A stretch of DNA of 64,000 nucleotides, from positions 62,001 through 126,000 of the forward strand of contig JALWFG010000011.1 in NCBI GenBank assembly GCA_027038965.1, written 5' to 3'. Both the position numbers and the translations under genes were made by a program. This document shows positions 27,466-36,725 of the stretch, in pieces (position 1 is the stretch's first letter; each line of letters starts with the position of its first letter). The stretch comes from Candidatus Desulfofervidaceae bacterium. Its GTDB lineage: Bacteria; Desulfobacterota; Desulfofervidia; Desulfofervidales; Desulfofervidaceae. The notes under the pieces are model-generated. The model saw only the letters and a list, made by a program, of their open reading frames with translations. It had not been told where the DNA came from and ran no database searches.

Positions 27466-27783
27466 ATGGCATCTATCTCAGCACCGAGTATCAATGATCT
27501 TTATTCAATATTAATTTCTCCTTACACTTCGATAGATACTAGTAGTTTTGCATCTTCTCCTAACCAAACATCAAATACCCTTCAAAGTCAGCCTATTACC
27601 TATCTCATAAATGCCAATCTCAATCCAGATAGTGCTAATGCCCAAGCCCAAACTGACTATGTTCTAAGCACTCTTTTGTTTTCAGAATTTGGACAGATTC
27701 CCAAATGGCAAGCTACAGGGCTTTATCTTCAGTATCAGAATATGAGTTACTTATTGGATTCTAATTTAAACATTCGTGTTTAA
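27466..27783 (+). CDS. Orphan 105-residue Ser/Asn/Gln-rich protein
   Basis: The ATG at 27466 is preferred, with AGGAGGTAAAGGAG upstream; longer in-frame starts exist. The first half is low-complexity and rich in Ser, Thr, Asn and Gln (SIDTSSFASSPNQTSNTLQS). The second half looks folded, with an amphipathic helix DYVLSTLLFSEFGQIPKW and the aromatic run LYLQYQNMSYLL. No signal peptide, membrane segment or recognised domain. A good ribosome binding site and its own terminator argue that it is real. Function unknown. Confidence 0.65.
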   Translation: MASISAPSINDLYSILISPYTSIDTSSFASSPNQTSNTLQSQPITYLINANLNPDSANAQAQTDYVLSTLLFSEFGQIPKWQATGLYLQYQNMSYLLDSNLNIRV

Positions 27784-27792
27784 ATAAAAAGA

Positions 27793-27819
27793 GGGAGTTG
27801 GTTGAGGACTCCCCCTTTT
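27793..27819 (+). terminator. Intrinsic terminator of the orphan small gene
   Basis: GGGAGT (27793-27798), 9-nt loop, ACTCCC (27808-27813), then CCTTTT. Upstream A-run can extend pairing with the T-run, so it may act in both directions, also serving the convergent pstS. Confidence 0.7.
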
Positions 27820-27844
27820 ATTTTGCTCACCATAACCCTACCGT

Positions 27845-28885
27845 CTAGGGGATGATTCTTTTGCCATCATAGGTTATACTTTTAATTATGGCTTCGGCCT
27901 TTCTGACGGCAGATTTTGGCAACGGAGCGTAAAGAAGCTCAGCATTGTATTTTTGTCCTTGATGAATCATCCACCAAAGAAGCTTGGCTAGGGTCTTGGC
28001 CCTAGTGTAAGAGCGCCCATTGTAATGCTGTTCTTTGTAGAAAATAATCCAGGTGAAACTGCTAATAGGGTAGCCATCAGGGGCATCGGTGTTGGTAATG
28101 ATGATTCTAGTGTCATCAGGCAGTTTGACATTAGCAGCGGCAGAAACAGATTTTAAACTTGGTTTAATGAAATTTCCTGATTTATTTTGAATAAGGGCTA
28201 CAGGCATTTTATTTTCCTCGGCATAGATGAGTTCCACATAACCAATACTGCCGGGAATTTGTCTAATCAAGCCGGCTACGCCTGGATTGCCCTTGGCCCC
28301 AAGTCCAGTAGGCCAGTTGACTACCTTTCCATAACCAATCTGTTTTCTCCACTCAGGGCTTACCTTGCTCAAATAATTGGTAAAGTTAAAATTCGTACCA
28401 CTACCTTCAGACCTGTGGACGACTACGATTGGTAGGTTGGGCAAAGAAACCTTGGGGTTAAGCTTCACAATTCGCGGGTTATTCCATCTTTTTATTTTGC
28501 CCATGAAGATATCGGCCAACACATCTGGAGAAAACCTTAACACCGGATTGCTGGGCAAATTATAGGTAACCACAATGGCCCCAATGCAGGTAGGGATGTG
28601 TAAAATTTCCCCAGGGGCCTTGGCCATTTCTGCATCACTCATATAGGCATCAGTACCGCCAAAATCCACTATTTGGTTTAATAGTTGCCTGATCCCACCC
28701 CCTGAACCGATGGCCTGATAATTAACCTTTATACCCGTTTGATGATGGTAAATGCTGAACCACTTGTCATAAAGGGGATAGGGAAAGGTGGCTCCAGCCC
28801 CTATCAGGGTTTGTCCCCCCCTGGCAACATGAACCATGCCTAAACACAGACCCAATGCCAAAAAACAAACCATTAACTTTTTCAT
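27845..28885 (-). CDS. pstS: Phosphate ABC transporter substrate-binding protein
   Basis: A 346-residue periplasmic protein with a cleavable signal (MKKLMVCFLALGLCLGMVHV). The mature start LIGAGATFPYPLYDKW and the phosphate-binding pieces IGSGGG, GGTDAYMSDAEM and HRSEGSGTNFNF are those of PstS. AAGGAGG precedes the ATG. The permease and ATPase genes (pstCAB) are not adjacent; neighbours are an orphan gene and divergent emrAB. Direct repeats of Pho-box type lie 60-90 bases upstream. Confidence 0.93.
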   Translation of the reverse strand: MKKLMVCFLALGLCLGMVHVARGGQTLIGAGATFPYPLYDKWFSIYHHQTGIKVNYQAIGSGGGIRQLLNQIVDFGGTDAYMSDAEMAKAPGEILHIPTCIGAIVVTYNLPSNPVLRFSPDVLADIFMGKIKRWNNPRIVKLNPKVSLPNLPIVVVHRSEGSGTNFNFTNYLSKVSPEWRKQIGYGKVVNWPTGLGAKGNPGVAGLIRQIPGSIGYVELIYAEENKMPVALIQNKSGNFIKPSLKSVSAAANVKLPDDTRIIITNTDAPDGYPISSFTWIIFYKEQHYNGRSYTRAKTLAKLLWWMIHQGQKYNAELLYAPLPKSAVRKAEAIIKSITYDGKRIIP

Positions 28886-28945
28886 AGCTACCTCCTTTCA
28901 AACTTTTTGGTTGTCTTCTAATTATTCACTCGTGTTTGAAATAAG

Positions 28946-28973
28946 GATTAAATTTTTGTTAGTTTTTTGTTAA
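28946..28973 (-). promoter_or_regulatory. Pho-box-like direct repeats upstream of pstS
   Basis: On the minus strand, read 5' to 3': TTAACA-N5-CTAACA-N5-TTAATC, three hexamers repeating every 11 bp. This is the geometry of PhoB/PhoP binding sites and close to the TTAACA-type half-site of the Bacillus PhoP box. It suggests phosphate-starvation control of pstS; no phoBR genes are in the window. Confidence 0.55.
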
Positions 28974-29094
28974 GTTTGTTTTGCTTCATTAATTTTCCGC
29001 TTCTTGCCATCATTCATTGAGTGGTTTTCAAGTTTGCCAATTTTGGGGTTCTGGGTTTTAGGTAGCAGCGGTTAGTGATTAGTTAAAATACCTC

Positions 29095-29123
29095 TTGACT
29101 TAAGAGTAAAAGAAAGATATAAG
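29095..29123 (+). promoter_or_regulatory. Promoter of emrAB
   Basis: TTGACT (29095-29100), 17-bp spacer, TATAAG (29118-29123). Predicted start near 29130, leaving a ~28-nt leader without a Shine-Dalgarno. Confidence 0.6.
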
Positions 29124-29132
29124 TGGTCAATC

Positions 29133-29152
29133 AATCAATCGGCTGATTAATT
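29133..29152 (+). promoter_or_regulatory. Candidate operator in the emrAB leader
   Basis: AATCAATC-GGCT-GATTAATT, an 8-bp inverted repeat with one mismatch, directly after the predicted start site. Position and size suit a MarR- or TetR-type repressor. No such regulator gene is adjacent. Confidence 0.4.
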
Positions 29153-29157
29153 TTGTT

Positions 29158-30168
29158 ATGGAAGCACAAAATAAGGATAAAAATAACCAAAGGCCACCTA
29201 GGTTCGTAAAGCTGATTTTAGTTACTATCCTTTTCTCACTTCTGTTGGGAGGAATTTTCGTTTTTATCCAATATAAAAAGACTCATATCACTACTGATGA
29301 TGCCTATGTTAAAGGCTCTATCCACTGGATTTACCCCCGAGTAAATGGCACGGTAGTAAAAGTTTTGGTCAGAGACAATCAATTTGTTAAGCAAGGGGAT
29401 ACCTTGGTACTTCTTGATCCTAAAGAATACCAGGTAAGGTTTTCTGAAGCCCTAGCGGAATTGAACCTGGCCATTTCAGCCTTGAAAGAGGCCAAAGTAG
29501 ATGTCAAGGTAATGGAGACAGAGATAAATCTCGCCAAGGCCGAGTTTTTTAAGTCCAAAGCCGATTTTCACCGGGCTCAAGCCCTTTTTAAGAGTAAGAC
29601 CATTTCTAGGCAAAGGTATGAAGTCTATCTTACCTCCTACAAAATAACCAAGGCCAAGTTGGCTGCTGCCAAGCAGAGATTAAGGCAGGCTCAAAGCAGG
29701 GTAAAAACAGCCCAGATGAGAATAGAAGTTGCTAAATCAAGGTTAGAAGAGGCCAAACTTAATTTAAAATATACCACTATCAAGGCGCCTGTGGCTGGGT
29801 ATATTACCAAAAAAACAGTTGAAATAGGCAACAGAGTAAATCCTCAAATGCCCATTTTAGCGATTGTTCCCTTAAATGATGTTTGGATAGAGGCCAATTA
29901 CAAAGAAAACCAATTAGAAAAAATTACACATGGACAGAGGGCTATTGTCAAAATTGATGCCTATCCAGGAAAGAAATTTTATGGAAGGGTAGAGAGCATT
30001 CAGGCTGGCACAGGGGCTGCCTTTTCGCTTTTCCCACCTGAAAATGCCACTGGTAACTGGGTAAAAATCACTCAAAGGATTCCTGTTAAAATTGTGCTTA
30101 ATCCATCTGATAAGAGAAAGGTGTTAAGAATTGGCATGTCTGCCGTGGTCACAGTTTTGGTCAAATGA
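29158..30168 (+). CDS. emrA: EmrA-type membrane fusion protein of a multidrug efflux pump
   Basis: A 336-residue HlyD-family adaptor. Cytoplasmic tail, one transmembrane helix (~19-38), a biotinyl-lipoyl-like half (TTDDAYVKGSIHWIYPRVNG, then VLVRDNQFVKQGDTLVLLDP), a long coiled coil (~75-205), the second lipoyl half (YTTIKAPVAGYITKK) and a beta-barrel end. It links the inner-membrane pump EmrB to an outer-membrane channel, which is not encoded nearby. No clear Shine-Dalgarno. Stop overlaps the emrB start by 4 bases. Confidence 0.9.
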   Translation: MEAQNKDKNNQRPPRFVKLILVTILFSLLLGGIFVFIQYKKTHITTDDAYVKGSIHWIYPRVNGTVVKVLVRDNQFVKQGDTLVLLDPKEYQVRFSEALAELNLAISALKEAKVDVKVMETEINLAKAEFFKSKADFHRAQALFKSKTISRQRYEVYLTSYKITKAKLAAAKQRLRQAQSRVKTAQMRIEVAKSRLEEAKLNLKYTTIKAPVAGYITKKTVEIGNRVNPQMPILAIVPLNDVWIEANYKENQLEKITHGQRAIVKIDAYPGKKFYGRVESIQAGTGAAFSLFPPENATGNWVKITQRIPVKIVLNPSDKRKVLRIGMSAVVTVLVK

Positions 30169-31673
30169 AAGGGATAAATAAGTGGCTTGTAGTGCCTGTA
30201 GTAATGATTCCTACCATGATGGAGATCATAGACACCACTATTGTCAATGTCTCTTTGCCTCATATTCAGGGCAGTCTTAGTGTAGGAGCTGAAGAAGTTA
30301 TTTGGGTGCTTACTTCTTACCTTATTTCTAACGCCATTATTATTCCTATTACGGCCTGGCTGGCAGGCATCTTTGGACGCAAGAGATACTTGCTATTTTC
30401 TGTATTCCTTTTTACCTTTAGCTCATTTTTATGTGGAATGGCGGGAAGTCTGGCTTTTTTAGTCTTCTCCCGCTTTTTACAAGGCATTGGAGGTGGGGGA
30501 TTGCAGCCCGTTACTCAAGCCATTCTTCTGGAGTCATTTCCTTTAGAGGAGCGGGGACTGGCCATTTCCATTTATTTAATGGGGAGTATTGTTGGACCTA
30601 CTATTGGCCCCATTTTGGGGGGCTGGATTACAGATAACTGGGGCTGGAGGTGGATATTTTATATAAATTTGCCTTTGGGGATGGTTTCTCTCCTTTTAAT
30701 TTTTCTTTTAATTCAAGACCCTTCTTATATCAAACACCAGGTGAAAAAAATTGACTATTGGGGATTGGGCCTTTTGGCTATAGGACTGGCCAGTTTGCAG
30801 ACGGTATTAGATAAAGGGCAGTTAAAAGACTGGTTTAACTCCAGATTTATAACTATATTTTCATTTATAGCCGTGTTCTGCTTAATTATGTTTGTAATTA
30901 ATGAACTAAAAAACAAAGAGCCGTTGGTTAAGCTAAGTATTTTTAAAAAGAGGTCTTATGCAACCGGATGCGCCATTATCTTCTTAGGATTTCTAGCATT
31001 TTTTGGAAGTGTGGTACTTTTGCCCCTTTATATGCAAAAATTAATGGGATACACGGCATTCCTGGCTGGACTTGTCATGGGACCGGGTGCCCTTGCCAGT
31101 ATCTTTGTCTTACCCCTTGTAGGGAAAATGACTCAAAGGGTGGATGCCCGCTGGTTATTGGGAATTGGGTTTGGAGGCCAGCTTTGGGCCCTCTATCTGA
31201 TGTCTCACTTTAGCCTAAACTTGGGTTTTTGGCAAATTGTTTTGCCCCGAGTAATTCAAGGTATAGGAATTGGCTTCTTTTTTGTGCCTTTGGCCACAGT
31301 CACCTTTATGGAAATAAAAAAGGAAGAAATGGGTAATGCCACTGCCATTTACAATTTGCTTCGCAATTTAGGGGGCAGCTTTGGCACCGCTATTGTGATC
31401 ACCATTCTTACCAGAAGGATTCAGTTCCATCAAAACAGGCTTATAGAACACTTAACCCCTACAGATATTTCCTTACAGCAGGCCTATACTCATTTGAAAA
31501 TGATTTCCCCTTCACACCTGCCTAGGCTTGGAATTATTTATAAATGGCTTTTACGTCAAACTTCAATGATGGCTTATAATGATGCCTTTTTCTTCTGCTT
31601 TATGCTCTTTGTCATCTTGCTTTTCAGTCTGCTTATTTTGAAGAAAACATCTCCTTCTCGCAATTCTAATTAA
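30165..31673 (+). CDS. emrB: EmrB-type MFS drug exporter (DHA2, 14 TM)
   Basis: A 502-residue proton-driven exporter of the DHA2 family with about 14 transmembrane helices. Family motifs are present: an acidic residue in TM1 (MMEIIDTTIVNVSLPHIQG), motif A-like GIFGRKRYL after TM2, and motif C GSIVGPTIGPILGG in TM5. Works with EmrA as a trans-envelope pump. Substrate unknown. The palindrome ATTAAGCGCTTAAT (31669-31682) covers its stop codon. Confidence 0.92.
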   Translation: MKGINKWLVVPVVMIPTMMEIIDTTIVNVSLPHIQGSLSVGAEEVIWVLTSYLISNAIIIPITAWLAGIFGRKRYLLFSVFLFTFSSFLCGMAGSLAFLVFSRFLQGIGGGGLQPVTQAILLESFPLEERGLAISIYLMGSIVGPTIGPILGGWITDNWGWRWIFYINLPLGMVSLLLIFLLIQDPSYIKHQVKKIDYWGLGLLAIGLASLQTVLDKGQLKDWFNSRFITIFSFIAVFCLIMFVINELKNKEPLVKLSIFKKRSYATGCAIIFLGFLAFFGSVVLLPLYMQKLMGYTAFLAGLVMGPGALASIFVLPLVGKMTQRVDARWLLGIGFGGQLWALYLMSHFSLNLGFWQIVLPRVIQGIGIGFFFVPLATVTFMEIKKEEMGNATAIYNLLRNLGGSFGTAIVITILTRRIQFHQNRLIEHLTPTDISLQQAYTHLKMISPSHLPRLGIIYKWLLRQTSMMAYNDAFFFCFMLFVILLFSLLILKKTSPSRNSN

Positions 31674-31789
31674 GCGCTTAATCACTTAGGCTACTAGGAC
31701 CAATTTTAATTGAAGTGGAGCTGTTGTTTTTAAAATGACTTAGTAATAAAATCCGATTTAAAAAAGATTAACTGAGGGTGTAATGACCT

Positions 31790-32434
31790 ATGGACAGTAA
31801 AAAGCTTATTCCTATTCCTCCGAGGCATTTTTCTACTCAAACGGCCTTAATCATTTCTCATCCCTTAGATTTAAAATACCTTCTAAATTTGCTTCCTAAA
31901 CCGCAGAGTAAGCAGTCTCTTGCCCTAGCAAGGATTTACGAATTTGATAAGATGGTCATTGGAGGCCCTTGTCTGGGACGTCCCCAACTGTTTGTGATTT
32001 TGGAACATCTTTATGCCTGGGGCATTACCAGCCTTTTCTTTTGGGGATGGTGTGGGGCCATAGCCCCAGAGATAAAAATTGGGGATATTGTTATCCCTGA
32101 AAATTCCGATAAATGTCCAGCCTTTGAGGATGTTTTAAACAATTTAGAACAATCCAAACATTGGGGGCCCGTTCTCTCTATAGACAATCCCTATGCCCTT
32201 GAAAGAAAATGGGTAATTCAGCTTCAGGCTAAAGGGGTAATGGCCTTAGACATGGAAAGTCAGGGTCTTCTTGAATGGGGAAAATCTCATGCTCTCAAGA
32301 CAGGGGCTATTTTGGTGGTTTCTGACCTCTTATATACTAAAGAGTGGACTCCTGGTTTTAAAAATGGGCGGTTCCGGCATTCAAGACAATCACTGGCCAA
32401 GGAGTTTAAAAGGGTGTTATCTAAAATAACTTAA
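31790..32434 (+). CDS. Nucleoside phosphorylase-like protein (PNP/UDP family)
   Basis: A 214-residue protein of the PNP_UDP_1 fold. Visible pieces are GWCGAIAPEIKIGDIVIPE (the phosphate/ribose loop region of the family) and the nucleoside-binding MALDMESQGLLEWG, which has the conserved Met-Glu. The N-terminal phosphate-binding strand is not typical (IISHPLDLKYLLNLLP). It could be a phosphorylase, a 5'-methylthioadenosine or futalosine nucleosidase, or a degenerate relative. The 3' end overlaps the convergent TauE/SafE gene by 18 bases. Confidence 0.7.
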   Translation: MDSKKLIPIPPRHFSTQTALIISHPLDLKYLLNLLPKPQSKQSLALARIYEFDKMVIGGPCLGRPQLFVILEHLYAWGITSLFFWGWCGAIAPEIKIGDIVIPENSDKCPAFEDVLNNLEQSKHWGPVLSIDNPYALERKWVIQLQAKGVMALDMESQGLLEWGKSHALKTGAILVVSDLLYTKEWTPGFKNGRFRHSRQSLAKEFKRVLSKIT

Positions 32435-33235
32435 GATATACTTAAAGGCAGGTACAAAGATTAAAAGGCCAAGGATTAGCTTTATTAAAAATGAAGGGAT
32501 ATGTTTTTGTAATCTTGCTCCAATATACATACCTCCCATCCCACCTATTCCAAACAAGGCTGCGATTTTCCAATTAGGAGAATAACCAAATTTTATATAA
32601 GAAATGACTCCAATTCCAGAAGTGACAAAAGTTCCACTTAAGGTAGCACTAGCAATGGCGTGAGGGGGGAGACGAAAAGCAGAGATTAAAAGGGGTGAGA
32701 GCAAGGCCCCTCCACCAATACCATAAGCCCCACTAATAGTACTTGTAAGCAAGGTAATGAAAAAGATGAGTATAGGAGAAAAGGAAAAGACCCTTTGTCC
32801 AAACCCAAACTCAACTTTTAAAAAAGAATGTCTTTTTATTTTGACTTGGGTTACAGAAAGGTTTTGTCTTTTTTGAGGAAGCAAAAGGCGAATTCCAAGC
32901 AAGCCCAAAACAATGCCCACAAAAAGCTTAAATGGTTTGGGATTAAGCAAAAAGGTGGTTCGTAAAAAGCTTCCCAAAATGACCCCGGGAATGGCGCCTG
33001 AGGTTATGGCTAAAATGAGAGGCAAAAGCACTCTTTTTTCTTGTTTAAAGCGCAGAATGGCTACAGGGATAGCAATAAGATTGTAAGCTAGATTGGTGGC
33101 ACTGGCTACAGGAGAAGTTATACCAAGCAGACTTATCTGAACAGGCAATAAGAGGAATGCCCCTGATACCCCTGCTTGAACTGTAAGCAATCCTACAACA
33201 AAGGCAATGAATGGCAGAAAAACAAATTTATCCAT
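32417..33235 (-). CDS. TauE/SafE (TSUP) family membrane transporter
   Basis: A 272-residue inner-membrane protein with ~8 hydrophobic segments in two similar halves. The half-repeats GVSGAFLLLPVQISLLGI-SPVASATN and GIGGGALLSPLLISAFRL-PPHAIASAT are the defining TSUP motifs. Members export or import sulfonates, sulfite or organic anions; the substrate is unknown. The ATG has no Shine-Dalgarno and lies about 5 bases after the predicted start of a strong promoter. Confidence 0.88.
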   Translation of the reverse strand: MDKFVFLPFIAFVVGLLTVQAGVSGAFLLLPVQISLLGITSPVASATNLAYNLIAIPVAILRFKQEKRVLLPLILAITSGAIPGVILGSFLRTTFLLNPKPFKLFVGIVLGLLGIRLLLPQKRQNLSVTQVKIKRHSFLKVEFGFGQRVFSFSPILIFFITLLTSTISGAYGIGGGALLSPLLISAFRLPPHAIASATLSGTFVTSGIGVISYIKFGYSPNWKIAALFGIGGMGGMYIGARLQKHIPSFLIKLILGLLIFVPAFKYILSYFR

Positions 33236-33246
33236 AATTTATGGCA

Positions 33247-33275
33247 AACATATCCAAATGATAAATAAAAGTCAA
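33247..33275 (-). promoter_or_regulatory. Promoter of the TauE/SafE gene
   Basis: On the minus strand: TTGACT (33275-33270), 17-bp spacer, TATGTT (33252-33247). Predicted start near 33240, about 5 bases before the ATG at 33235. Confidence 0.6.
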
Positions 33276-33324
33276 GTTTTTATTTTATTTTTAAAACTAG
33301 GGTAAAGCAAAATCTTTGTTTATC

Positions 33325-33353
33325 TTGACTTTTTGTCAAAACCATTTTACCTA
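33325..33353 (+). promoter_or_regulatory. Promoter of paaK
   Basis: TTGACT (33325-33330), 17-bp spacer, TACCTA (33348-33353), the same hexamers as before the tRNA-Ser pair. The mRNA would carry GGGAGGAG ahead of the ATG. Confidence 0.5.
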
Positions 33354-33381
33354 AACGAAAAATTTTTGAAGGGAGGAGATA

Positions 33382-34659
33382 ATGCCTTTTGTGTCAGAAG
33401 CGGAAGCAATGTCCAGAGAAAGATTAAAGGAACTCCAGCTTGAAAGGTTGATAAGCACCCTTGAACATATTGAAAGGAACAATTCCTTTTATCAAAGGCA
33501 TCTGCAGGGACTTGGAGCAAAGGACATTGAAAGTTTGGAAGACATTCAAAAATTTCCCTTTCTTACCAAAGAGGATTTAAGAAAGGGTTATCCCTTTAAA
33601 TGGGCATGTGCTCCTCAAAAGGCCTTTGTGAGAATGCACATGAGCTCCGGCACTACAGGCACACCTGTAATCAATCCCATGACGGCCTCAGATGTCAGAC
33701 AATGGGGCGAAATAATGGCTAGATGTCTAGCAGCAGCCGGTCTGAATTCAGAAGATGTTTTGCAAATTACTCCCTCTTTTGGACTTTTTAATGGCGGTTT
33801 TGGTTTTCACTATGGGGCCGAAAGACTGGGGGCAATGATTGTTCCTATCGGACCAGGGAGGTCAGAGCTTCAGCTTAAATTTATCAAGGAGCTTGGGACT
33901 ACGGCCATTGCAGGAATTGCTTCATATCCTTTACGCTTAATAGAAGTGGCCAAAAAGATTGGTTTTGATTTTAAAGATACCAAACTGAGAGTGGGCATAT
34001 TTGGGGCTGAAGTCTGGAGTGATGAAATGCGCCAAAAGATAGAAGAGCAAATGGGAATTAAGACCTTTGATATCATTGGTATGACCGAAACCGGTGGCGT
34101 CGGGTTAGGAATTGATTGTGAATACAGAGAAGGAATACATGTCTGGGAAGACCATTATCTTATTGAAATTATTGACCCTCAAACCGGGGAGGTGCTTCCT
34201 GATGGACAGGAGGGAGAGATGGTTGTTACTACCCTGACTAGAGAAGGTCTGCCTTTAATTCGTTACCGTACTGGAGACATTACTTCTATCTTGTCTCGAG
34301 AGATATGTAAATGTGGCCGTAGCTCACTTAGGATTAATCGCATTAAGGGGCGCACTGATGATATGATTGTGATTAAAGGCGTAAACTTTTATCCCAAACA
34401 GATTGAGAGTCTTATTATGAGCCTTGATGGTGCCTATGGCCAGTATCAAATTTTACTTAAGAAGATTGAAGGCAAGGATTACATGCTGCTTCAAGTGGAA
34501 TATGAAGGAGACAATGCAGAAGACTTTAAAGAGAATTTACATAAAAAGATTTATGACTTCTTAGGATTTAATGTGGATATTAACATCTTGCCGGTAGGCA
34601 AACTGCCTCGCCAGCCAGGCAAGGCCGTAAGGGTGATAGATGAAAGGTTCAAGTATTGA
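33382..34659 (+). CDS. paaK: Phenylacetate-CoA ligase (adenylate-forming)
   Basis: A 425-residue acyl-CoA synthetase that adenylates an aryl acid and transfers it to CoA. The P-loop MSSGTTGTPVINPM is at ~90-103, the adenylate-binding IIGMTETGGVGLG near 231, and RYRTGDIT near 294, with the hinge RINRIKGRTDDMIVIKG and a C-terminal domain ending PGKAVRVIDERF. Preceded by GGGAGGAG. In anaerobes this enzyme often serves amino-acid or aromatic degradation next to an indolepyruvate oxidoreductase, which is absent here. The exact acid is inferred from family. Confidence 0.9.
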   Translation: MPFVSEAEAMSRERLKELQLERLISTLEHIERNNSFYQRHLQGLGAKDIESLEDIQKFPFLTKEDLRKGYPFKWACAPQKAFVRMHMSSGTTGTPVINPMTASDVRQWGEIMARCLAAAGLNSEDVLQITPSFGLFNGGFGFHYGAERLGAMIVPIGPGRSELQLKFIKELGTTAIAGIASYPLRLIEVAKKIGFDFKDTKLRVGIFGAEVWSDEMRQKIEEQMGIKTFDIIGMTETGGVGLGIDCEYREGIHVWEDHYLIEIIDPQTGEVLPDGQEGEMVVTTLTREGLPLIRYRTGDITSILSREICKCGRSSLRINRIKGRTDDMIVIKGVNFYPKQIESLIMSLDGAYGQYQILLKKIEGKDYMLLQVEYEGDNAEDFKENLHKKIYDFLGFNVDINILPVGKLPRQPGKAVRVIDERFKY

Positions 34660-34691
34660 TTGTTCTTGCCTTTTTTAGCCCTTTAAGATAA

Positions 34692-36014
<1,323 letters not shown>

Positions 36015-36053
36015 ATAGTGATTGTTAAAATTAAGAGCAAAGGTGTAGAAAAT

Positions 36054-36392
36054 ATGAACAAACAGGTGACAGAAGGTAGCCTTGTAGGGCTGACACTGGC
36101 CTTAGAACAGGATGGCCAGCGGGTAACGGCTGAAACCGAAATATTATATGGCTTTCAATCGGTATTGCCTGTTATTGATGAGCATCTAAAAGGGAAAAAG
36201 GAAGGAGACAAATTTAAACTTTGTCTTTCTCCCAGACAGATGAGGCGCTGGAGAAGGCAAAAGCTGGCTGAGGTGGATTTGAATCGGCCTTTAAAAGTGG
36301 AAGTAGTTATAAAAAGAGTAGAGATGCCCAACCCAGATGAGCTTTTACATCGGGTAAGGCAACTCTTTGCCGGCTGTAGTGCCGGTGGCTGA
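36054..36392 (+). CDS. Degenerate FKBP/SlyD-like peptidyl-prolyl isomerase
   Basis: 112 residues from the ATG at 36054 (AAGGTG upstream); an in-frame GTG at 36018 would add 12 residues. The sequence follows the FKBP pattern of SlyD (VTEGSLVGLTLALEQDGQRV, then YGFQSVLPVIDEHLKGKKEGDKFKL), but lacks the inserted chaperone flap and several aromatic active-site positions. After SPRQMRRWRRQKLAEVDL it returns to the last beta strand and ends in a Cys/Gly tail. Catalytic activity is doubtful; a binding role is possible. Confidence 0.65.
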   Translation: MNKQVTEGSLVGLTLALEQDGQRVTAETEILYGFQSVLPVIDEHLKGKKEGDKFKLCLSPRQMRRWRRQKLAEVDLNRPLKVEVVIKRVEMPNPDELLHRVRQLFAGCSAGG

Positions 36393-36418
36393 GGTATTTA
36401 AAACTCCCAGTTAGGGAG

Positions 36419-36592
36419 CAGGTGTTATCCAGGTGCTGCAAGGCTTAATAGGGAAGTCCGGTGCAAGTCCGGCGCGGTCCCGCCGCTGTAACCGGGAACG
36501 AAACCCACAAAAGGCCACTGGGTATTGAGCCTGGGAAGGCGTGGGGAGTAGGAAGATCCGGAAGCCAGAAGACCTGCCTGGATAACGTTCTT
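36419..36592 (+). promoter_or_regulatory. Cobalamin riboswitch (AdoCbl aptamer)
   Basis: The class hallmarks occur in order: P1 strand GTTATCC (36424-36430), AAGTCCGGTGCAAGTCCGGC, CGGTCCCGCCGCTGTAA, GCCACTG, GGAAGGCG, and the B12 box AGCCAGAAGACCTGCC, closed by GGATAAC (36580-36586). It lies between the FKBP-like gene and btuB. Binding of B12 should switch off btuB-btuF through the downstream platform. Confidence 0.96.
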
Positions 36593-36651
36593 GCCGCCTC
36601 GCGCGGACGGGTGTGGCAAGAGGAGGAAAGGGCGAAGAAGAACGGGTGCAG

Positions 36652-36678
36652 CCCTTGGCGTTTGCCAAGGGTTTTTTT
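36652..36678 (+). terminator. Intrinsic terminator of the B12 riboswitch
   Basis: CCCTTGGC (36652-36659), loop GTTT, GCCAAGGG (36664-36671), then seven T (36672-36678). Placed between the aptamer and btuB, so it is probably the off-state terminator. Confidence 0.88.
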
Positions 36679-36686
36679 GATGCCTG

Positions 36687-36719
36687 CCTCCTCTTGCAAA
36701 AAATTTAAAAGAGAGGAGG
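36687..36719 (+). promoter_or_regulatory. Sequestering hairpin over the btuB ribosome binding site
   Basis: CCTCCTCTTGC (36687-36697) can pair by its first 8 bases with the btuB Shine-Dalgarno AGAGGAGG (36712-36719). The same 11 bases are perfectly complementary to GCAAGAGGAGG (36616-36626) just after the aptamer. The two pairings are mutually exclusive, suggesting translational control on top of termination. Confidence 0.5.
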
Positions 36720-36725
36720 TTGGTG

